DNA from: Proteromonas lacertae
Lineage: Eukaryota > Sar > Bigyra > Opalinata > Proteromonadidae
Direction: 5' to 3'
Length of the DNA: 34,103 nucleotides
NCBI GenBank assembly: GCA_002245135.1
Contig: NGBS01000964.1
Location: 1-34,103 of the forward strand
Within the stretch, counting starts at the first letter, position 1; every line of letters begins with the position of its first letter. Position numbers and translations under genes: made by a program. Positions 20,981 to 31,862 of this stretch are shown here, piece by piece. The notes beneath the pieces were generated by a model, which saw only the letters and a program-made list of their open reading frames with translations, ran no database searches and was not told the origin of the DNA.

Positions 20981-21159
20981 TTAATTAGTCTTTGTTTATT
21001 GTTTGTTGTCTTGGGGATTGCTTAAATAACACTAAGCGTCCCCGTAAATGATCTCCTCAAGACAACAAGGCAATGAACAATTGTAAAGACACTTCAAAGG
21101 AACCTCTAAGAACAACACCGAGATAGAATAGAACAAGAGATTATCAGGTTTAAGTAATG
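20981..21159. other. Convergent intergenic gap in foreign block
   Basis: This lies between the HAD-like gene (plus) and the minus-strand gene ending at 21160. It begins with a TAATTAATTAG stretch and a T/G-rich segment, and contains motif copy 3 at 21108-21119. The site would suit a transcription terminator or 3' signal. Confidence 0.4.
21108..21119 (+). promoter_or_regulatory. Intergenic 12-bp motif AAGAACAACACC, copy 3
   Basis: This is an exact third copy, in the gap between convergent genes and followed by GAG. A few bases upstream (21077-21087) is CAATTGTAAAG, a string that also occurs at about 22075-22087 before the gene starting at 22046. Confidence 0.5.
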
Positions 21160-21738
21160 CTAGTTAGTCCTCACCTGAGGATTCAACATCCGTAGCTTCA
21201 GTAATGTCAAGATCACTGAGAAGATATTCAGTAAGTACTTAACCTTCAAGGTTGGCTGGAGGAAGTCCATGTACTGCTTCATCTTCTTACTAGCAGTAAG
21301 CTGCTCGATGTCTTAGCCAAGGAGATACTTCAAGGTTCTTAATGCACCAGAGTAGAGGATAAGTGGCATGTAATGGCCCAGTGGGATGTATCCATAGTCT
21401 TCTTCCTTGCGATTGTTGTATCTGATAAGCTTACAGCCTTTCTTCATCCTGGTCATGATATGTCTTGGACCTTTAAGTAAAGTCGTAGGAAGCAGATTGA
21501 GCTTCATAAGGTGACAATGGAACTTGGCAGAAAGGTTCTTAAAGTATACACAGTCATCATCAGGAGTAGGATCGGTATACCTGCTCATCACTCCGAGATT
21601 CCTTATCTGTTGCTTCATGGAGATGAGGTACATCTTGATGAACTCATCGGAAAGATCCTGGTTGTCATCCTTCTGGTTAAGGATCACGTACTTAGCGTCT
21701 TCATTCAAGGTGATCTCCTCCGACATGTTTATAATCAA
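21160..21738 (-). pseudogene. Unrecognised acidic-to-basic protein of foreign block
   Basis: The main frame starts at 21738 (or the inner ATG at 21726, MSEEITLNEDAKYVILNQK) and has 141 codons. It shows an acidic N-terminus, a central globular stretch (DCVYFKNLSAKFHCHLMKL) and a basic part (RHIMTRMKKGCKL). Coding character continues to about 21160, with about one break. No family is recognised. The upstream neighbour on the same strand (21801-22046) is acidic and Pro-rich, and the two could form a co-transcribed pair. Confidence 0.4.
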
Positions 21739-21800
21739 GGTAAGTTATCACAGACACTAGCTTTATCGGGTAGTGTCAGCTGTGAAGTCTCTTACCATGT

Positions 21801-22046
21801 CTATGATCTCAGCATTGAAAGGATCATCATCATCGTCTTCATCCTTGAGTTAGTGATTGTAAGTGAAGATTTATGAGGTTTAGGATGGAGAGGAGGAGGA
21901 ACATCATCATCAACAGCAACAGCCATCTCAGCCTTCAACTTCTTATACTCCGACTTAAGCTTAATTCTGAACACCTTAGTGTCTTTCTCATCGCTAGAAG
22001 ATTCCTCTAAGGCATTGATAGGTCTGGTTCTCTTCATGGTATTCAC
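21801..22046 (-). pseudogene. Small acidic/Lys-rich protein of foreign block
   Basis: The 81-codon frame begins MNTMKRTRPINALEESSSDE, followed by a Lys-rich helix-like stretch and DDDVPPPLHPKPHK. The frame's end is Met-rich and not protein-like, while a neighbouring frame there is Asp-rich, so the gene is probably broken about once. It is not recognised. It could be a disordered nucleic-acid-associated protein. Confidence 0.35.
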
Positions 22047-22209
22047 AGATCAGAAAAGACTCAATGGAGATTTTAACAATTGTAAAGTCCCTGTTCCACG
22101 ATTCTATTAAAAGCCCTTACAAGGTCACTAGCGTAGCAAGGAGACTCTAGATCGTGATTAGATTCATTGTCTTTAGATGGCCAACACTTGTAGATAGCTT
22201 CCAAGAGTC

Positions 22210-22269
22210 CCTGTAGGAGATAATCCTGTAAAAGATCATCCCGTAGGAAATCGTCCCGTAGGGAAGAAG
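22210..22269 (+). repeat. Four tandem 15-bp repeats (consensus CCCGTAGGAGATCAT)
   Basis: Units at 22210-22224, 22225-22239, 22240-22254 and 22255-22269 share CC(C/T)GTA(G/A)GA with variable ends. Read in one plus frame they give PVGDN, PVKDH, PVGNR and PVGKK, a five-residue repeat. The frame is short and closed upstream, so this is a relic of a repeat protein or simply a minisatellite at the block edge. Confidence 0.6.
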
Positions 22270-22489
22270 ACCTACAATTGATTAATTAATCGATGTTATT
22301 ACTTCATGGCATATTTGATGGAAATCATCCGCCATTTAATGCTGAGAAGGATAAATCCTATGAAATTTTGTGTACTTGCTACACATTATATGATCTGCTT
22401 AAATTAACAATAATATTTAATAAACTGAAAAAATTACATGTCTTAATAAAGATTTAAATAAGATTTTCTGAAAAAAAAATCGATTGATC
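22270..22489. other. Junction region between foreign block and Tc1-like gene
   Basis: The composition returns to AT-rich near 22290. I could not find a Tc1 terminal repeat or a duplication that matches the left edge near 16556. Confidence 0.4.
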
Positions 22490-24200
22490 ACCAAAACAAC
22501 CATGTGAAGTCACTGTCAAGAATATTGTTGTTACAGAGTCTGAAGAAGAGAAAATTAGAGCGCTGGTAAATCAATCTTGTAGTATTGGAGAAATTGCCTT
22601 AAAAATGGCAAGAACCAAGAGTAGTATTTGGAAGTACTTACAAATTATGGGGTTGAAGACAACCAAAGCCAAATCAAGTATTTCACCACCTAAGGTTAGA
22701 AGAGGGAGAAAGCCAATTATTTTAAACTGTATCATTAGTGGGCAAGCTGTTAGAGATTATATCTTGAGAAGTCAAGATAATGGCATTACAATTCAATCTG
22801 CCAAAGCACTCAGAAATGTGCTGCTGAAGAACAGCTTAATCCCCTTATCAGTATCATTAAGTACAATTCGTCGTTACTGTAAATTATGGAAGATCTATTT
22901 TAGAAATAGTGGAGTTTGTCCAAGCTTGACCGAAAAGAACGTTGAAGAAAGATTAATGACAATATCTCAAAACATATTCTTGGATAATAAGACGATTATG
23001 TTCTCAGATGAGTCGATGATTAGACTTGAAATGTTAAAAGTGTTGGATTAATTATCACTGAAAATGTTATTAAGTATGGGAATATATTCAAAGATAACGT
23101 AACTAAGGGAATAAATTCAGTTAGATATTGTCGATTTTTAAAGAAAACTTTACCGCCTCTAATTAAACAGCATCCATTAGTAAATCATCAGAGACAATGT
23201 TATTTCTTACAAGACAATGTCAGCATACATAAAAGTAGTTATACCACAGAATATCTTCTGTGCCATTTGTCATAGTTGGCCATTTGTCTACCAGACACTT
23301 TTAAAACAAACTAAATGTATATTCTTACTTGTCTTGATGAAAAATTGTTACTTTTATACTTACTTTGTTATATGACCTACCTCTGCAGTAAACTTTTTTG
23401 TTAATATAAATAGTTTAAATATTTGCGCCATTTGTTTTCTAGAAATTTTTGAATCAAACTAAATGCATATTTAGCTAATATAGACTAAAATCCATTAGCT
23501 GAAATGATTAGAATATAATAATTATTAAATCTTTCTATATAAAAAAGAAATGTAAAAAATAGGCTTGAGTGAGGCTTGATTCTATATTTTCTATTTTCAT
23601 TTTAAATGTCTTATGATCAACATTAAGTTGTTCTAATCATTTCAGCTAATGGATTTTAGTCTATATTAGCTAAATATGCATTTAGTTTGATTCAAAAATT
23701 TCTAGAAAACAAACGGCACAAATATTTAAACTATTTATATTAACAAAAAAGTTTACTGCAGAGGTAGGTCATATAACAAAGTAAGTATAAAAGTAACAAT
23801 TTTCCATCAAGACAAGTAAGAATATACATTTAGTTTGTTTTAAAAGTGTCTGGTAGACAAAAGGCCAACTATGACAAACGGCGCACAACATCTTCAAAGG
23901 AACGGTTGAAAACCTATCAGACATCCACCGTTTTCTCCAGACTTAAATCCTATTGAAAAGGTCTGGGCAACTCTAAAACACAAGATTAGTGAAGATGAAA
24001 ACAATTTCAAAGACTTAGATAGCCTAGAAGAAGCTGCAAAAAGAATTTGGAATGAAATAATGTCAAGCCAAGCCACCAGACATAAATATGCTTTTAGATA
24101 TCGTGAAGTATGTATGGCATGTCTTTACAAACAGGGTGACTTCGTTCTAGACAATGACATTAAACGAATTAGAAAGATAACAAACATCCCAGAAGAGTAA
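22490..24200 (+). pseudogene. Tc1/mariner-like transposase, split by a MITE
   Basis: The N-terminal helix-turn-helix part reads from about 22490, through SCSIGEIALKMARTKSSIWK, to 23051. It holds RRGRKP between the two DNA-binding regions and the first catalytic Asp in MFSDES (about 23000). After a frame change near 23040-23080 the next block reaches LQDNVSIHKS, with the second Asp (about 23215). The 632-bp MITE interrupts at 23259. Coding resumes at 23896 with HPPFSPDLNPIEKVWATLK, which carries the third acidic residue, and ends at TAA 24198-24200. One TGA lies in the second part at 23907-23909, where Trp is common in the family. Spacing without the MITE suits a DD34E enzyme. The first ATG seen (22605) lies inside the helix-turn-helix, and the true start is lost. 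This is a plain cut-and-paste transposon, now dead. Confidence 0.85.
23259..23890. mobile_element. 632-bp foldback MITE of the same family as the 12.8-kb unit
   Basis: Long inverted arms (23259-23512 and 23631-23890, about 255 bp) flank a 118-bp centre. The 5-bp target duplication TCTTC (23254-23258 and 23891-23895) is exact. The right end is GCGCACAACA, matching the TGTTGTGCG start of the large unit. The left end is a few bases shorter. The first 100-135 bp of each arm match the large unit's TIRs closely. No coding capacity is present. It was presumably moved by the large family's integrase, and the exact duplication and well-matched arms suggest it is young. Confidence 0.9.
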
Positions 24201-24692
24201 TTAGCCTAAAAGGTTTTATATAATTTTTGTAGGGGATTTTCATTTGATTTTATGTTGGCCAAAATTAATACATATAATATAGTAGCCATTTAAAATATTA
24301 AATCAAAAGAATTTCAACTAGTTAGCGTTTAAAATAATTCGAAGAAGGATTTGGATTTTAGGCTCGAGCTTGACTTAATTTATTTTGTTAAATAGAAAGA
24401 GATATGTAATCTTATATTTTCAAAATTATATATTATGATGTTTTTATTTATGATATATTAGAAAAATCAAATAAAAAACAAAAGAAAGTTAAAAAAAATG
24501 AATCGAAAGGGTTTTTTGAAACTACTATTTTGCTTTATGAAATGAACGCATAGAATTACTGAGGAGTTTTGGTGAGTGAAAAGCACAACGAAAGTCACAA
24601 AACACGAAAGTGACGTGTTTTTCCTAACCCAGAAAAATACACTAAATATGTATGATATTATTAATAACATAAAATAACTATGAAAATATATA
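24201..24692. other. Spacer downstream of Tc1 and of the coiled-coil gene
   Basis: No gene is seen. A 67-codon minus-strand frame here is low complexity and not credible. A small hairpin (8-bp stem AAAACACG/CGTGTTTT, 24599-24621) lies about 70 bp past the coiled-coil stop and might shape the 3' end of that transcript. Evidence for this is weak. Confidence 0.4.
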
Positions 24693-27600
24693 TTAACCTA
24701 TGAAAGACTTTCTACTTGAAGAAAAGGATGTTCTTGATTTTCTTCTTCCAGCTGGAGATATTGTTGACATTGACATTCTTCTTTGAGTATCTTTCAATGT
24801 TGCTTCTATACTCAATTCTATACTTGCTGCATCTAAATCTGTGTTAAAAGTACTTCGAATTGAACGATAAGCATTTGATAATTCACAAGATAATTCTTCA
24901 AATTTATTTCGAACATCATTTACATATAAATCCATTTCACTATCCTCAAATCGATTCTTTATTATTGCTTTTCCTTCTTCATCAATTATCTTTATTTCTT
25001 TCGATGATAAAGAGAATATTGTCTCTAAATTGGATGTGGCATTCAATATTCGATATAAATATTCTTTCGATGTCAAACCATTCTCTCCTTTTATATGATT
25101 TACTGCATCATATAAATCAAAATAGGCATTTAATAAATTGTACGAAACTGTAAAAGCTTTCGAATATTGACTTATTTCTTCAGCTTTATATTGTCGAAGT
25201 TCATGTCGAATTAATTCTATTGTTTCTTTCTCATCTTCATTTTTCTCATCTAATACATCATATTTCACCATTGAATTTACAAATTGATAATCAATATAAG
25301 TTCTTAAACTATTCCAAGAATCTTTTTCTGGAACTTTTATATCTGTTCCTTCATAAGTTAAACCATTTATAAATTGAGCTTTTGTTAAATAACCTAATAA
25401 ATAGAAACATCCCATTAATATTCTCATTGGATTATGTGGTGGTGGTTGATCATATTTTCGAATCTCAGCATAAGAGGCTTTTGCACTCATTACAGCTTGA
25501 CGAGCCAATCCTACACATCTTTTTAATTCAGCGATTTCAGGAGTTTCATATACTTCAGGCTTCTTTAATACTTTCTTCATTTTCTGAATTTCTTTATATA
25601 AATTATCATACAATTCTTTTTGATGAATTCTTTCTTCTTCTTTTCTTTGACAATCTTCTTCTAATTCACTTACTTTACTTTTTAATTCATTTATTTCATT
25701 CAATAATTTCTTTGTATTTTCTTTACAACATTTCCAACCACTATCATATTCATCTCTTTCTAATTTTGTCTTTTTTAACTCTTCTTCTAATTCTTTTATC
25801 CTCTTTTTCATTTCTTCTATTTCTTCACTCATATCTTTATTATTATTCTCTAATTCTTCTTTCTTTTCTTTCATTTCTTCGAATTTTTCATTTTTCTCTT
25901 TCAATACTATCACTTCTTTCTTCAAACTATTTAAATCATTTATATAACTTTCATCTAACATCTTATGAACTGTATCTAAATGATTTCGAATATTTAATGT
26001 TTTTAAGGATAAATCATTCATTCCTTTCATTGTTGCACTTGTCTTTTTATTATTCAAATCTAAATCGTTCAATTCTTTTACATTATTCTTATTATCTTCA
26101 ATTTCTTGTTTTATTTTCAAAGAATTGATTTTTATTCGTTTTACTATGGCTTTATTACATTCTTCATTCTTTTCTAATTCTTCTATTGTTTTCATTATTT
26201 CTAATATTGAATTTTCATTTAATTCTTCTTCTTTATTTATTAATTTCTTTAATCGACCCAATTCTTTTATCTCATTTTTACTATCCATTTTATTACCATA
26301 GTCTTTTAGATTTTCATTTAAACTGTTTAGTTTATTATTACAATCTTTACTGTTCTCTTTTAATTCATTCATACTTTTACGAATCTCATTCAATTCATTT
26401 ACATCTATTTCTTCATCTCCTTCTTCCATTCTTTTAATTCTTTCTTCAATTTCTTTCTTTAACTTCTTATTATTTGGTATTCTCTCTTCTAAGTCATTTA
26501 TCTCATTTCTATATTTATTTATCTCATTTTCATCAGGATTTTCACTCTCTTCTAATTCTTTTAATTTCTCTTTCAATCCTTTCAACCTTTCTTCCATTTC
26601 ATCATTCTCATTGTCAATTTCATTTAATTCATTCTTTAAACTATTTAGTTCATTCATCTTATTCTCTGTACTCTCTTTTACTTTTTCATTTAACTCATTT
26701 ATTTCATTTATAAATACATTATTATGGTTTATATTACATAACTTGTTTAATATCTTTTCTCTCATTTCTTTTCCTTTCTTTTCACTTTCTAATATATTCT
26801 TTCGAATTTCTTCTAAGTTTTGACTATTTTCAGATGTATCTAATAAATAATCTTCTATATCATTCTTTTCTTTCTTTAATTCTTCTTCTATTTCTCCTAC
26901 ACATTCTTCTGTTTCATTTAATAATTCATCTAATTCTTTTATCTCTTCTTTTCCATTCAATAACTCATTTTCATCACACAATTCTATACTCTTCTTTAAT
27001 TCTTCTTTTATATTCTTCAACTTCTCATTATCTTCATTTAATATATCAATTCTTTCATTCATTTGATCGATCATTGATGCTTCATCTAAATCACCTTTTT
27101 TTAAACCATATCCATCTAAATATTTCTTTGTTTCTTCTAATTCTTTCTCAGCTTCTTCTAGTTTCTCTTTTGTTTCATTCAATTCTTGGATTTTTCTGTT
27201 TAATTCATTCTCTAAACTATCTAATCTTTCTTTATCAAATGTAAATTCTTCATTTCTTCTTTCACTTTCTTCATTTAATTGATTCATTGCTTGTTCTAAA
27301 TCTTTCTTTTCTTCTTTCAACATCTTCAATTCATCTATCAATTTACTATTGTCATTTTCATTTATTAACATCTCATGATTCATATTGCCTAATTCATTCT
27401 TTACATAATTCAATTTATCATTTATTTTCTTTTCTTTTTCTTTATTCTCTTTGAATAATTCTTTTCTCTTTTCTTCATCATCCATTTTTTCTATTTCATT
27501 TATTAAGTCTTTTCCTTCTTTGATTTCTTTTTCTATTTCTTTCATCTCATTTTCTAAATTCTCTAATTTTTCTTCATATTCTTTTATTGATTTTTCATCC

Positions 27601-30600
27601 ATCAATTCTTTACTCTTTAATTCATCACATTTCATTCTATTCTTTTCTATTTGATCTTTACAATCATTATATTCATTTTCATAATTCTTATAATTCTCTT
27701 TGGCTTTTAACAATTCTTCTTCATTCTTTAACCAATTGTTTATCTCCTCTTCTTCTTCTCCTATTTCATTCATTCGATTTTCTATTTCTTCTAATTCTTT
27801 ATCTAATTTCTTTATATCTTCAGTATTTTCTTCATTATTGTCTTTCTTTAATGATTTTAAGGTATTGTCAATTTTCTTTAATTGATTTTCTAATTCTTTC
27901 ATTTCTTCTCCATTTCTTTGTAATTTCTCTTTTTTATCATTTATTTCACTTTCATCTTCAATTTCATAGTTAGCTAATAGTTCATTGCATTTATTCTCCA
28001 ATTTCTTATTTTTTTCTGTCATTGACTTCAACTTCTTTTCATCCTCATTTATATCATTATTCATTCTGTTAATTATATTATCTTTTATCATATTTAAATC
28101 TTTCTTTAATTCATCTTTCTTCTTTTCTATTGTCTTTAACTTCTTATTTAATTCATTTTCTCTTTCACATATTTCTTTCATTTCTTTTTCACTATTTCTT
28201 CTTCTTCTCTCTTCATTTCCTTCTTCACCATCTTCATCATCATCATCATCATCACCTCTGTTCATTGATTCATTCATTATTCTCTCATTTAAATCATTCA
28301 TATCATTTTCATATTTCTTTAAATCATTATCTAATTCTTCTATTCCTTCTAAATATGATTCTTTCTTATTCATATTCTCTCTTTTACTTTTATCGATTAA
28401 TTTACATTTGTTTAAGAAGTCATCTTCATCTAATTCATTAAAACTATCATTCAAATTGGAGATATTTTCATTCATCTCATTTAATAACTTCTCATTTTCA
28501 TTCTTTTTGTTAAATAATTCTTTATCTCTCTTTAAATCTTTCATTTCTTTTTTACATTCACTCAATACATCTTTTATCTCATCTAATTTATTGTCTAATT
28601 CATTATATTTATCACCTTTTTCATCTTCTTTACATTTCTTTAATTCATTCACTAATTTGTCACTTTCTTTTAAACCATTCTTTATTCTTTTATCTTTTTC
28701 TTTTATTTCTTTCAACAAACTTTCATTTTCCATATAATCTTCATTCTTTGATTTTTTCATTTCTTCTTCCTCTTTATTTATTTCTTCTTCCAATTCTTTT
28801 TCATCCTCTTTCAAAGTATCAAGGTAATTCTCTATATATTTGGTATTTAATTCATCATAATTCTTCATTTTTTCATTCAATTTATTTAATTCTTCTCTCA
28901 GATTTTCTAATTCTTCATTAAATCCATTCTTTTTCAATGAAGCATCTTCTTCTTCTTTCACCAGTATTTCATTGTCATTCTTTAAATCATTCAATAAATT
29001 ATTTACTTCTTTCAATTCTTCTTTAATTTTATTGATTGATTCTTGTTCATTCTTTATTATCTCATTCTGTTCATTCACTTCTTCGTCACTCAAAGAGTAT
29101 AATTCATTATTTACATTTTCAATATCTTCTTTTATTACATTCAGTTTATCTTCAATTTCAGCTTCTTTACCTTTTAATTCTTCATATTTAGAATCACTCA
29201 TATTATCATTATTATTATTATCTTCTTCTTTTAAATCTTCAGTTTTTTCTTTCAATCTTGTTAATTCATTTGTATATTCATTACATTCTTTTTCTAATTC
29301 TTCCATCTCTTTCTTCATCTTTTGTATTTCTTCTTCATTGGATATTGACAGTTTGATTTCTTTCTCTTTCTCCTTTAATTCATTCATTCTTTCTTCTATT
29401 TCTTTTAATTCACTTTCTAAATTCTTTAAACTTTCAACATCACTTGTTTTTATGTTTTTACTCTTCTTTTCTAATTCTTTTTCTAGTTTCATCAACCCAT
29501 TTTCTATTTCTTCCATTTCTTTCTTATTTCGATTGTTTATTATCTCATTCTCACTCAAATTCTCATTATTCATTTTATTACTATCTTTTAACTTCATTAT
29601 TACTTCTTTTGTTTCATCATTCTTTTCTCTCATTCTTTTCAATTCATGTTGATCTTCTATTGATTTATGTATTAGTTTATTCAATAAGTCATTCTTCATT
29701 TCATCTAAATTCTTCTTCAATAAACTCTTATTCAAATTACATTTCATCATCTTTTCTCTTAATCCTTTTAATTCTTTCAATTTTTCTTCACCTTCATATT
29801 TCTTATTGATTTCTTTTAATTTACTTCGATTCTCTTCACTTTCCTCATTCAATCTATCACAACTATTCACATAACTCATTTTCTTTACATCTTCATCACT
29901 TTCTTCAATATCATCATATATTTTACATTTATCATTAAAATCTTCTTCATCAAATTCATTATACTCATTTTTCATTTCTTTTAAATCACTTTTCATCTTT
30001 TCTAATATTTTATCCATATTATTCAGATTATTCTCATTTTTACTACTACACACTCTTTCCATTTCATTTAATAGCAATATGTTATTCTCATTCAATTTAT
30101 CTTTACATTCTCCTAAATGACTCTTTGTTATATTCATTTTATTACTTATTTCTATTAATATGGAATTATCAGCATTTGTATCTGTTTCATATCTATCCAT
30201 TAATTCCTTTTCTTCTTCTACTTCTTTTTTACATTCATCTAATAATGGTTTTACAAATGATAATATCTCTTTTAATTCTTTTACTTCTTCTTTCTCACAC
30301 AATTCTTCATTCAATTCATAATTTTCATATAATTTTTCTTTCATTTTTAACTCTTTTTCCACATTTTTCATTTCTTTTTCTAACATCTCTATTTCATTAT
30401 TCAAATATTCACCAACTAAACTACTATCATCATTATTTGGTTTTAACATTATTTCAGATATTGTCTTATTTGCTTCTTCTAATTGAGTTGATAAATCTTC
30501 TATTTCTTGTTTATCATCTTCTATTCGATTATTTGCATTATATAAATCATTTTCTAATGACTGAATCTTTTCTTTATATCTCTCTAATTCATCATTTATT

Positions 30601-31748
30601 TCTTCATTCTTTCTTTCTAATCTATCAACTTCTTCATTCATCATCTCATTTCCATCATTTAATTCATTCAAAGCATTTTTGGCTTTTTCTAATTCTTCCA
30701 TTATTTTTAGAGGATCATTTTCTATTAATAAAAACTCATTTGACATATTACACAAAGTGGAATCAATATCATTCAATCTTTCATTTATTTTCTTTTGATT
30801 GTTTTTACTTTCATTTAATTCTTTCTTACAATTTACATTATCTTCACCAATCTTCAATTCTTCTAGTTTTATCTTTTCATCATTTATCATATCACCAATT
30901 TCATTTAACTCAACTTCCATTTCATTCAATTTCTTATTTCTTTCTTCTACTTTCTCTTTATCAGTATTTTCATTCTCTTTTATATTCTCATATTGATCTT
31001 TACATTTGTTTAACTTATCATTGATTTCTTTGTATTTATTTTCTAGTTGTTCTAAGTTATTCTTTTCTTTTATTAATTCTTTCTCTAAATCTATATTATC
31101 TTCTAATTCTTTAGATTTATCTTTCAATTCTTTCACTTTTCCATCTAATTCGTCTAAACCATTTTTGAGATTCTTCAAATTCTCAACTGAGATTTTACTC
31201 AAATCATTCTTTATTGTTTTCTTTATTTCATTTTCTTTTTCACCTAATCTCTTTCCTAAATCTTCTATTTCTACTTCATTAATACGAATCTCTTCATTAC
31301 ATTTGTTGGAAAACTCATTATCATTATATGGATCATATTCAAATTCTTTTAATGATTTCTTCTCATCTTCATTTTCTTTCTTCAATTCTTTTAAATATTC
31401 TTTTATTGTAGGTATTTCACTTAACATCTTATTGTAAAGATTAGATTTCATTAACTCTAAATTCTTATTCAAATTATTTCTTTTATTGTTTAAATCTTTC
31501 AAATCTTTCTTAATTTCATCATTTCTTTCATCTAATTCTTTTAATCGCAATGCTCTTCGATTTTCACTGGGTGTTCTTGGACTTCTTGGTGTTGTATTTG
31601 GAGTTGTATTAGCAGAATTATAATTTCGATTTATCTCATTTTCTAATGATTCTAATTCTTTCTTCTTTTCTTCTACTTCTTCACTCAATTGGTTTATTGC
31701 ATTTATATAACTTTGTTTTTTCTGCTCTTCATCTTTATTTTCATTATC

Positions 31749-31780
<32 letters not shown>

Positions 31781-31862
31781 CATCTTCATCATCATCATTT
31801 CTATACATTTTACATCTATCTAAGAAATCTGGTTCTTCAAAATCTTCATATTCATTTAACAT
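24693..31862 (-). CDS. Giant coiled-coil protein, 2389 residues, with internal repeats and C-terminal domain
   Basis: This is one open frame of 2389 codons. Residues 1 to about 2090 are almost continuous heptad-type Glu/Lys/Leu/Asn sequence (LNELNEL, EELEKE), predicting a very long coiled coil. A landmark, acidic-F-x-x-[KR]-C-K followed by KK-x-SY, recurs near residues 15, 642 and 1145 and marks long internal repeats of about 500-630 residues. Acidic tracts (Asp/Asn near residues 24-41, Asp near 1205) follow these landmarks. From about 2090 to 2355 the sequence is globular (MRILMGCFYLLGYLTKAQF, WNSLRTYIDYQFVNSMVKYD). The last 30 residues are basic and Ser-rich (RRKSRTSFSSSRKS). Trichomonad genomes hold many such proteins, often named viral A-type inclusion-like from weak similarity. 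A cytoskeletal or Golgi-tether role is likely but unproven. The ATG at 31862 directly follows a stop, and related sequence continues upstream, so this may be a shortened gene. Confidence 0.75.
31741..31797 (-). repeat. ATC/ATT microsatellite coding an Asp/Asn run
   Basis: Reiterated CATTAT and CATCAT units encode an alternating Asp-Asn tract near residue 30 of the coiled-coil protein. Length variation here would keep the frame as long as units of three are gained or lost. Confidence 0.7.

Larger units (their letters stand above)
16556..22290. mobile_element. Compositionally foreign block, possible fossil of a DNA virus or similar mobile genome
   Basis: About 5.7 kb differ sharply from both flanks. 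G+C is visibly higher, all-A/T runs are rare and codon choice is balanced. Genes are short, on both strands and closely packed; two starts at 20047 and 20066 are divergent with under 20 bp between them. Contents in order: the end of an unknown gene, a class II ribonucleotide reductase, S/T/P/K-rich proteins, an unknown 128-codon gene, a HAD-like gene and two acidic small genes. A 12-bp motif recurs between genes. A nucleotide-metabolism gene in a compact gene set is typical of large DNA viruses and phages, but no capsid, packaging or polymerase gene is seen, so the viral label is inference. The block is broken, with perhaps eight to ten breaks overall. Edges are approximate and I found no secure target duplication or terminal repeat. 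Confidence 0.5.

Noticed and set aside
16556-22290. Origin from a Mycoplasma symbiont (which read TGA as Trp and live in trichomonads)
   Set aside because: Mycoplasmas are AT-rich and use class Ib reductase, and the HAD-like gene looks eukaryotic or viral. The block does not fit.
22309-22400. Short kinase-like look (HPPFNAEKDK) in a plus frame
   Set aside because: It is too short, has no other kinase motif nearby, and could be chance.
25382-31437. Many long plus-strand frames (up to 299 codons) opposite the coiled-coil gene
   Set aside because: They are rich in Leu, Phe, Ser and His, as expected from the antisense of Glu/Lys/Asn coiled-coil codons, and have no domains.
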